Source: Roridomyces roridus (lineage: Eukaryota; Basidiomycota; Agaricomycetes; Agaricales; Mycenaceae). From it: DNA of 64,000 nucleotides. The notes beneath the pieces are model-generated. The model was not told the origin of the DNA. It was given only the letters and a program-made list of their open reading frames with translations, and ran no database searches. Shown in pieces: positions 56,327 through 64,000 of this stretch. The translations under genes and the position numbers were made by a program. The stretch is from assembly GCA_029378245.1 (NCBI GenBank), contig JARKIF010000011.1, positions 1,054,001 to 1,118,000 on the forward strand. Reading direction: 5' to 3'. Numbering within the stretch: position 1 is the first letter of the stretch; every line of letters begins with the position of its first letter.

Positions 56327-58184
56327 CTGCCTTGTTTTCTTGTCCTTTTTTAATTGCTGCCATACTTTCACAACATGCATCATTATAACTCCAAGGTCTG
56401 CAATGTGTTACAATCACAGGAAATAGTTGAATCCAGGTTGAATCCAACCACTGATTGGCAGCTGTCAATCCGGAGCCACAACGCTTTCTTCCCAAAAAGG
56501 AAGTTTTGGCAGTTTGGAGTGCATTTGAGAGGACTCTTTACTCATTGGGCTGAATTCTGCCCAGGCATTGAAGTTTCAACCATCTTACATCCTTTGGCTT
56601 CCATTGGAGCCCTACAAAGGGTAACCAAGAGGCTGTATGGGTTGTATAGTGATCACATTTTTCCACCCAATACAGTATCTGCTATTGTTGGTCAAGCCTT
56701 AAGAGCCTTCTCCATGGTGCTTCTACAGATGTTTCAATGGATTTTATGTGTCAATACCAAGCACCAAAAATGATGTGGAGGCATAGCTGGTGCATCAACC
56801 CAGCTGGTGATCCTGTGGTATGTGCTGATAGAGTGACTATCCTGTCTGATCCCACAGGCTGTGGGCTACCCAGAAGCTCCCCAACCTCTAATTTGATGTC
56901 AGCTTCATGGTGCTTTCTCATGCCATAGGGATACTTACACAATTTGGGTAAAATGAAGTCTGCCATACATTTCCTCCTGTGCAGTTGCTGTGACCAGTCC
57001 CATGGCCTATTAGGCATTCAATAGACTTAGATCACCTGTTTGACTCAAGAAACCAAAAATTCAGTGAGGTGTAGCATGAATTACAACCAACATCATTTTG
57101 CACTGATGCCACAAATTCACCCTCTGGAAGGTTATGGAGCTCAAATTAGGTGCTCAAACCTGGGTGGAGTATGATATTTCTGGTCAAGACATACATTGGA
57201 AGTGGAAAATGCACAGGTTGCATCTGAATGGGTCATGGGGTGTTCGGGTTGTAGGGTAAGATTTTGGCCATTTGCTCGGAGACCACTTGAACAGAACTCT
57301 GTCAATTCTTGACCAAATCTGATAAACCAAAGCATCTTCAGGATCCTGTAGGTTCACTGTGCCCGTTTTCAGTCTCCAATCCGGTCTGAATGGTCTCCTT
57401 GGTGCTCATTCAATCAATTGATCTAGAAATGTATGTCCATGAAACTCATGTTTATCACTGCATTAACTGGTGATCTTTGGCTCCAGTTCGTACCTGGGAA
57501 GTTCAGAATACGTCCTGAGCCATGGGAATGACCTGGAAGATCCCAGGGTAGATGCAATGTAAGCACCAGTCTTACCCAGCCAACCTCACACAGTATCCCT
57601 GTCTGTGGGATACTGTCCAGTTCAAGGCTACTCAAAAATGGTAGTGTGACATTTACTGCACTTGAGAAACAGTAGGATCAGAAGTTCCGTGGATTCTATC
57701 AGGGTTATCATTGAGATCAACATTCTCACTGAATCATCCACAGGGCACCTTGAGAGCATGTGTATCCTAGCAAAATTAGTTAGGGCTCATGGTTACTCAT
57801 GGCACTAGTCATTGGAGGTATTAAGTGGTGATTGGAGAGCTAAAGTGCAAGTCATATCAACAGATCAGCCAACCACAGTCTATTTCAGCAATTAGAGCCC
57901 TGAAACAATGACATTGGATACTCAGATGTCTTCAAGCATGCATAAATGCAATAGAGGAAGGATCCTCTGGTGCAAATTCTCCCACACAACAACACGGAAA
58001 GCGCGGGAAGGGCACAAAGTCGAAAATTTCCTCTTTGGGACAAAAGCGTAGTGGCTACATTCGGAATTGCCCATCAAACTCAGATCAAACTTCAATAGCA
58101 GTCAGTGTGGGTGAGAATTTTAGCTTTCAACTCAAATCTGTGTAGTTGAGAGATGGTTTGGGCTCATATCCAATAAAAAGAACA

Positions 58185-58285
58185 GAAAAAAAGAGAGGGA
58201 GGGGGATTGAACCCGGGAGCTCCAGCAAAAGGGGATCAAGTAGAAAGAGCACTATACAAGTAGACATAGCAGACTATGGTATGAC
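58185..58285 (-). repeat. tRNA-like unit with pol III-type terminator
   Basis: On the minus strand, an A-box-like region around 58265-58285 (catagtctgctatgtctac) and cccgggttcaatccccct (B-box) are followed by a run of seven T (plus-strand A run at 58186-58192). Confidence 0.5.
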
Positions 58286-59650
58286 GCTGTCCGGGGAGGA
58301 TTGTATCCATGGGCCCAACTGGAATCTTCCCTTATAATAACCCAGTCCATTCAAAACACTGTCTCCTCCCAGCAAATGTGAGCATATGATTGGCAGATGA
58401 CTTCAATATACTTTTGAGACACTTTATATTGGAACCTAGTTGAAAAGACTCTGGTTTGAAAAAGTATTTTGCATTTTTCAGGCCAACCAAGCATTTTGAC
58501 CTAAAACATATGTTGACAGCTCCTGTAGCCGTGAATCAGCTTTACAACTTTGATTTTTTGATGCAATGATGGTGCCATGTATGCCGGATGTGTGTATTCT
58601 GATGGGTTGCAGTTGGGATTGATGGTTGATTATCTATATCAGAAATCCAGTGAAGGCCTGATACCTGCAGTGATTCCCGAGCCATATATGCCATATATAG
58701 GCTCTCCGGCGGCTGTACGCCAACTAGTTGGACACTTTGCAAAATAGCTGTCTATTACATAGTGTGGTTTTTTGCAAAACATTTACTGTACCAGCTGGCG
58801 AGGAGATGGCAGCGCAGATACGGTCACGACGGCTGGGGGACGACATCGTCGAGAATAGGGAAGAGAGTTCCTTGAGGTCCTGGACGTCGTAGAATAAATT
58901 CGGCCCAGCTGCAAGAATGGCAGCAGCGTGGCGCTCGTCGTATGCAGCAGCGAGCGTGGCATAGCGCTCGTCATAGCGCTCGTCGTCCATGGCAGCAGCG
59001 TAACGCTGCTCATACCCCTGCTGGTCGTTGCCATCGTCAGATGCGGGGGCGTTGACCAAGGATGGGCACGGCGATGATGTGCAGGAGGAAGAATTCGGCC
59101 CGCAGGTGGTGTTGTAGGAGACTGACGGAGTGACGGCGATGGTGGGGCCCATGGTGATGCCGTTGGGGAAGGGGGAGGACTGGGAAAAGCCCTCGGGGAA
59201 ACCAGTGGGATTGGGGCAACCGCGGGCGTGGTATTTGAGGCAAAGATCGAGCCATACAATCTTTGCACCCTTGGGTCCAACCCAGGTCTTACGGACCCGT
59301 AGCTGCGAGTCTGGATAGTGGTCAGTCTGGTCTCGAGCCAGCGCACTACCAGAACGGTGAGTGAGATGAAAACCAGAGGACAATGAATACGCACACGTCG
59401 GTGAAGATACCATCCTGCGCGCCCACAGCCACGAGATAGACGGGGTCCTCTCGGTCATTGTATCCCTCAGACTCGAAAAAACGCGGTGTGCAGATTGGTT
59501 TGGATGGCTGGGTGCCGTTGAAGAACACGTCGTGCGCCTCCTGGCCGAGAAGCATAGTTGTAGCAGGTGAAGGAGAGAGAAAGTGTTGGGGGTGCTGGTG
59601 GTGTAGGGATGGAGGGAGGAGAAAAGTCGCGCTGACCTTATATGAGACGT

Positions 59651-60383
59651 TGATACGCAGCGTCACGCGCACTAGTGTATAGTAGATAGCTCGAGTAGGT
59701 AATGTCCTAGAAGTAGACCGCGAAGCGATACAACTCCACAACACACTAACCACACAACACACACACAATTCCTTGACTAGCACGCTGACACCTAACGGTT
59801 GAGTTCGGGGTTGTCTGAAGTATATAGATAAGACTGATACTCCGCGGTTTGGTTCTCGGAAGCTTGTAGGTTGATTCTCGAGGTTTCACACCAAGTTCAA
59901 TGTCTTTGAACTAAGAGGAATCTCTTGACTGGTTTGTAGACTGCTCACAACGAACACGAGGTTACGATGTTAAAAAGGTTTTATATTTTATTGACCGAAA
60001 CACACAATATCCAAACACCAATACAACTTCGATACAACACGAAGAGGAACTATAGCACAGAGGGCAACCCACTACCCCTTAAGTATGTTACTATAGCTGA
60101 CCCAAGTTGAACCAGAGCTCGGGTGCCTTTGATATTGCGTCTAAGCTAAGAGAAATGATACAACAAATCTCCGCGGAAGTCACAAGACTGCACTATAACC
60201 ACAGATCAAGCTTCGACCCAATGTCTAGGCAAGAAGGCGTACAATGCAATGCTGCAAGGGCGGGATCTACAGGCCTTATATACTACTCCCTACTGATCTG
60301 ATGATATAACTACTATTACGCGCCTGCCGTCCCTATTTCCGTACTTTCCCTATAACCCTAGGTGTCCTGTCACCTATATTACA
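59651..60383 (-). repeat. LTR, left arm of palindrome
   Basis: In minus orientation it starts TGTAATATAGGTGACAGGAC and ends TATCA (TG...CA). It is near identical to 61300-62050. It contains gtatataaggcc (TATA) and caataaaatataaaacc (poly(A)-like). Confidence 0.7.
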
Positions 60384-60474
60384 TCCCCTCGAACCGCTTC
60401 GCGTGGTTCTGCTGCTTATGTCGCTGCTTGGCCCGTCTGATCGGTGGTCATGCCGTCTTGGCATTCGAGCCGAT
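60384..60474 (-). repeat. Internal retroelement end with polypurine tract, left arm
   Basis: A 91-bp segment directly upstream of the LTR in minus orientation. It ends in gagggga, which has the place and make-up of a polypurine tract. Repeated inverted at 61209-61299. Confidence 0.65.
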
Positions 60475-61208
60475 TGGCTTGGTAATTTGATTCCGTCGTT
60501 TCATTACACTCTCTTGTTGAGCCAGCGCTCATTATGACTATAGCCCTCGACCCAGGTCCATAAATAACCTCGGTCCGCCATCTTCGTCATTCAAGGCTTA
60601 CGCCTGGCATATTCTGTCAGACGCGATCATCGCTCTGATCGTCTGCCGCGACTCCGCCGCTTTCCATGATCATGATCGTACTCGGATCAGTTCTCGATCA
60701 TACTAGTGTGCCTGCGCGAGTTCGACTCGCCCACTTGTCATCTCTTTTCTGGGTGTCTCTTTAATACCGGAACGAATGGTAGTATTTCCTCCAACTCGCC
60801 TACACGAGCCACTCTGTTTGTATACATATATATAGACTTATACCGGTCCGCGAGGTACTCCGCGAACCTTGCCATAATAGTACTGCGCGTCCTCGCAACC
60901 TTCGTCTTTGCTCTGTAGCTAGTCTAGCTCATTTCTGAATACACCTGGGCTTGGTATATCTCCTTGGGTATGGTATCGCCAGAAGTAGTAATCCCCGCGA
61001 ACCGCCTATTGGAGTCACTACAACCGACCACTTGAACGAATAGCCAAGCGTAGTGTACTGACGACTTGTACTTGTCTCATTAATACACGAATAGTGACAC
61101 AGAGCTCAGTCCTATCCCTTATTGTATATCACCTGACAGAGGCATTGGTGTGCGCACCAAAACAGCTAAATAGCCAGATTTCACGCGTGCGAAATACGCA
61201 GTCGTATC
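60475..61208. other. Unique spacer of the palindrome
   Basis: 734 bp between the two arms. It holds gatcatgatcat-type short palindromes and a gttcgactcgcccac word. No reverse transcriptase or other coding motif is seen. Confidence 0.5.
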
Positions 61209-61299
61209 ATCGGCTCGAATGCCAAGACGGCATGACCACCGATCAGACGGGCCAAGCAGCGACATAAGCAGCAGAACCACGCGAAGCGGTTCGAGGGGA
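61209..61299 (+). repeat. Internal retroelement end with polypurine tract, right arm
   Basis: Inverted copy of 60384-60474; polypurine tract gagggga at 61293-61299. Confidence 0.65.
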
Positions 61300-62050
61300 T
61301 GTAATATAGGTGACAGGACACCTAGGGTTATAAGGAAAGTACGGAAATAGGGACGGCAGGCGCGTAATAGTAGTTATATCATCAGATCAGTAGGGAGTAG
61401 TATATAAGGCCTGTAGATCCTGCCCTTGCAGCATTGCATTGTACGCCTTCTTGCCTAGACATTGGGTCGAAGCTTGATCTGTGGTTATAGTGCAGTCTTG
61501 TGACTTCCGCGGAGATTTGTTGTATCATTTCTCTTAGCTTAGACGCAATATCAAAGGCACCCGAGCTCTGGTTCAACTTGGGTCAGCTATAGTAACATAC
61601 TTAAGGGGTAGTGGGTTGCCCTCTGTGCTATAGTTCCTCTTCGTGTTGTATCGAAGTTGTATTGGTGTTTGGATATTGTGTGTTTCGGTCAATAAAATAT
61701 AAAACCTTTTTAACATCGTAACCTCGTGTTCGTTGTGAGCAGTCTACAAACCAGTCAAAAGATTCCTCTTAGTTCAAAGACATTGAACTTGGTGTGAAAC
61801 CTCGAGAATCAACCTACAAGCTTCCGAGAACCAAACCGCGGAGTATCAGTCTTATCTGTATACTTCAGACGACCCCGAACTCAACCGTTAGGTGTCAGCG
61901 TGCTAGTCAAGGAATTGTGTGTGTGTTGTGTGTGTTGTGTGTGTTGTGTGGTTAGTGTGTTGTGGAGTTGTATCGCTTCGCGGTCTACTTCTAGGACATT
62001 ACCTACTCGAGCTATCTACTATACACTAGTGCGCGTGACGCTGCATATCA
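61300..62050 (+). repeat. LTR, right arm of palindrome
   Basis: Starts TGTAATATAGG and ends CATATCA. A TATA box (agtatataaggcc) lies near 61398. The only clear length difference from the left arm is an expanded tgtgtgttg microsatellite near 61915-61955. Confidence 0.7.
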
Positions 62051-63014
62051 CCGACAACGTCTTATCATCTCCTTCCGTGCGAGGGCAGCAGCATTGGTTG
62101 CCCTGTAACCTGCTGCGTACCGATTTGCTTGAGTTTTAGAGGCAGCATCCGAGGCGGGATTGCTCCTGGTCTTTGTGCGACGCCGAGCTGCATGAATTCG
62201 ATCCTGAGCAAGGACCTCGTCTCGATGGCTTGGAGGGTGTCAGAGAGTAGCGAGGAGCACAAGATTCGAGACGCACGTTGATAAGCATGGAATTTGACTG
62301 CCCTTGAAAACGCGCGTTTTGCACGATTTCAGAGGTAGTATCCTAGCTAAGTCATCTCAGTACAAGACTGATGTTGAGCCCAGAGACAGTCAGTGTGGTG
62401 GATACTTCAGAGTACTGTACGGGTTGAAGGGTATTTACCTGAATATGACCGACGGGCTCACTCCGAAACATGTAGGAGTTGTGGATACCTGCTCTACCAA
62501 TGGGATACGCCAATTAAACAAGTTCTTAACCGTTGTACGATTGTCAGCTGTTCGAACCTTGGTGCGAGTGCAATTCGGAGGTTCGGAAGTTCACGGGATG
62601 ATGGGCAAGTCGGCCGAAAAGCCTGAAACATGAGTAGACCGCCGAAGCGGGTCCGAAGGGAGTGACGTAGTTGTCATCAGCAGTCGGGACAAGGAGGATC
62701 CGGGTCGGATACTAGTCTTTGAACTAGTATCTGCTGGTATCCGGGACAGGTAGTCGGAGATATGGGTATCGTTCTGGACCTACAACCTATGGGCGTACGT
62801 CTGGAGGGTATACAATCAAGGGAGAGGTCGGATACGACTTCACTAAAATCAGTCGAGTCATGGATCAATGTTGGAGTCACGGATCGACAGGTCCGCCACG
62901 CGGAATCATGGCTTGGCACACCGGCCGTACACGATGCCGGTTCTAATCAACCAATCAGGGTGTTTCCATTCCAGATACCAAGGACATTTCTAATTATTGC
63001 GCCATTCGTTTGTA
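62051..63014. other. No gene recognised
   Basis: Short frames only. A tactagtctttgaactagta hairpin at about 62708-62727 is the one visible structure. Confidence 0.4.
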
Positions 63015-63510
63015 CTATCATATGATTCTCGGACCTGTATAAAGTAGATAGAGTGCTACCCAAGAGGGCAGCGGATACTTCCCCCACTAGCAAACTACCA
63101 GCTGCGATCAAGGGTTTTGTCCGAGGCTTTCGACAGTGCATTGCGTAGTTAAGCAATCGCTATTGAAAATCTAAACATTTGTTTGTTGGCTATTGTGTGT
63201 GTGACTTGAGTGTGAATCAGTGTGTTGGAATCAGTATCTGTTGGATTGTGTCGTACCGTGTGTCTGTCAAGGGTTATTTGTGTGTTCAGAGTTGTGAAGT
63301 GTTGGAATCTACGAAATCCGTGTTGTATCGGTCGCTGTCGTCTTCGGATACCAGTGTAAAAAGGGATCGAGAGACCCAAAAACCTGCTTTATTGCAAAAC
63401 CCGGCTTTAGCCAAACTCAATCTATCTTTTGTGTTAGCTGTGAAGCTTTACCATCTACAAAACGCTTTAGAATCGTCATTCTTGGTTCATATCAAGGATC
63501 TCAATTCCCA
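63015..63510 (+). repeat. LTR-like repeat, copy 2
   Basis: Aligns with the reverse complement of 48300-48925 (see shared blocks there). TATA-like gtataaagtag near 63040. Sequence after 63510 to the window end (64000) has no coding region I can support. Confidence 0.6.
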
Positions 63511-64000
63511 ATACTTTGTTTCGACATCGTATCCGAGACTATATCACCCAATTCCCTACAACCTTTACAAGGCCCTGTACTAGGGACTTATACTCGCCAC
63601 ATTCCCGCTATTCAATAGTTGTCACTCGCCCCGGAGCTCGTGATTGGGTTAGTTGGATATAGATTCGTCTGTATCTCGACTCATCTGGTTAGATTCTTCG
63701 AGTGTTGTCGATTTCTATAGTAGGTTTAGAGCACATAGATCAACGTCCGTCTGTAGGTAGCTTGGCGCTCTGCTCCTGAAACCCGGTCCTTGGGCGGCAT
63801 TGTGAGAGCAGGTGCTTCGCGAGGTCAAGGCCAGAGTATTCCAGGACCTTGGGGAAGGAGTGGTGCAGAGAGAAGGATAGGTGGTAGACCGAAGAAGTGG
63901 TTACGAGAACTTACTTGCTAAGTTCTCGTTCTTTTAAAATTCAGTCAGGCCAGAATCCCGACAACTTTTTATACGGATTCAGACTTTTGATGAGGGTGGC

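Larger units (their letters stand above)
55762..58788. mobile_element. 3.0-kb Tc1/mariner-type element without visible transposase
   Basis: Terminal inverted repeats of about 65 bp (55762-55828 and 58725-58788) both begin CAGTA and carry ttttgcaaaa and actatgtaat blocks. The insertion is flanked by TA on each side (55760-55761, 58789-58790), the mark of the Tc1/mariner superfamily. The interior is more AT-rich than its surroundings and holds two tRNA-like units, but no DDE/DDD transposase frame is recognisable; one 139-codon frame at 56354-56773 has no motif. Non-autonomous or decayed. Confidence 0.75.
55441..59555 (-). pseudogene. Gene split by a TA-inserted transposon (unknown product)
   Basis: The 5' part starts at 59555 (MLLGQEAHDVFFNGTQPSKP...). 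An intron follows near 59400-59313, then DSQLRVRKTWVGPKGAKIVW and a region with repeated DERY/AAAYDERH. The frame runs into the transposon end at 58790. The 3' part resumes at 55761 and reads SSHLSATAARNSSPSPRSRL ... SEEQFAWLSQPTVV ... GFDDIRFLLGDADH with stop at 55441. Simple rejoining at the TA site meets a stop after two codons, so either an intron border lay there or the gene was already damaged. The product is Ser-rich with no recognised domain. Its promoter side touches the inverted-LTR palindrome. Confidence 0.55.

Noticed and set aside
60107..61576. Identical 64-aa frames in both palindrome arms as a conserved gene pair
   Set aside because: They are identical because the arms are inverted copies of an LTR; the frame has no motif and lies within LTR sequence.

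Overview
The window reads as nuclear DNA of a mushroom-forming basidiomycete (Agaricomycetes). Short 45-60 bp introns are everywhere, and it carries gene families I know as typical of agarics: CxC2-type KDZ transposase, fungal TET/JBP dioxygenase, an NRPS-like adenylating enzyme, MYND proteins and seven-TM proteins. It is very rich in transposons. I cannot name the species; a TE-expanded, mycenoid-type genome would fit, but that is only an inference.

Layout. 1-10.3 kb: a segmental duplication of a 120-aa, three-exon gene (3220-3692 and 9729-10201) flanks an apparently intact NRPS-like A-T-TE gene on the minus strand (3956-7712). A 2.45-kb copia-type LTR element with identical LTRs sits in the promoter of the first copy; the second copy keeps the empty site. 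10.4-24.7 kb: one large KDZ DNA transposon, bounded by about 110-bp inverted repeats. It carries a CxC2/KDZ transposase, a TET/JBP-type 2-oxoglutarate/Fe(II) dioxygenase and five further cargo genes.

25.0-27.0 kb: an intact MYND-finger gene; a truncated, broken copy lies at 36.6-37.9 kb. 28.25-34.99 kb: a hAT element with a perfect 8-bp target duplication and a readable transposase gene. A 1.08-kb non-autonomous element lies inside one of its introns and itself holds a tRNA-like unit. 35.5-41.6 kb: a small TATA-driven gene, an MFS sugar-porter gene and a Kre9/Knh1-like GPI-anchored protein gene. 42.1-48.2 kb: a tandem duplication of a seven-TM protein gene, with an LRR/F-box-like fragment between the copies.

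48.3-64 kb is a repeat graveyard. It holds an LTR-like repeat in two places, a gene family widely duplicated in agarics (49.2-51.7 kb), tRNA-derived SINE-like units in facing pairs, and a 3.0-kb TA-flanked Tc1/mariner-type element that splits a gene. A 2.4-kb near-perfect palindrome made of two inverted LTRs with their polypurine tracts lies at 59.65-62.05 kb.

The most notable system is the KDZ/TET-JBP element: a transposon that carries its own predicted 5-methylcytosine oxidase together with a recurring cargo set. Next come the nested intron insertion, the filled/empty site pair and the inverted-LTR palindrome. Exon structures were worked out by eye from splice signals and reading frame and need transcript support.
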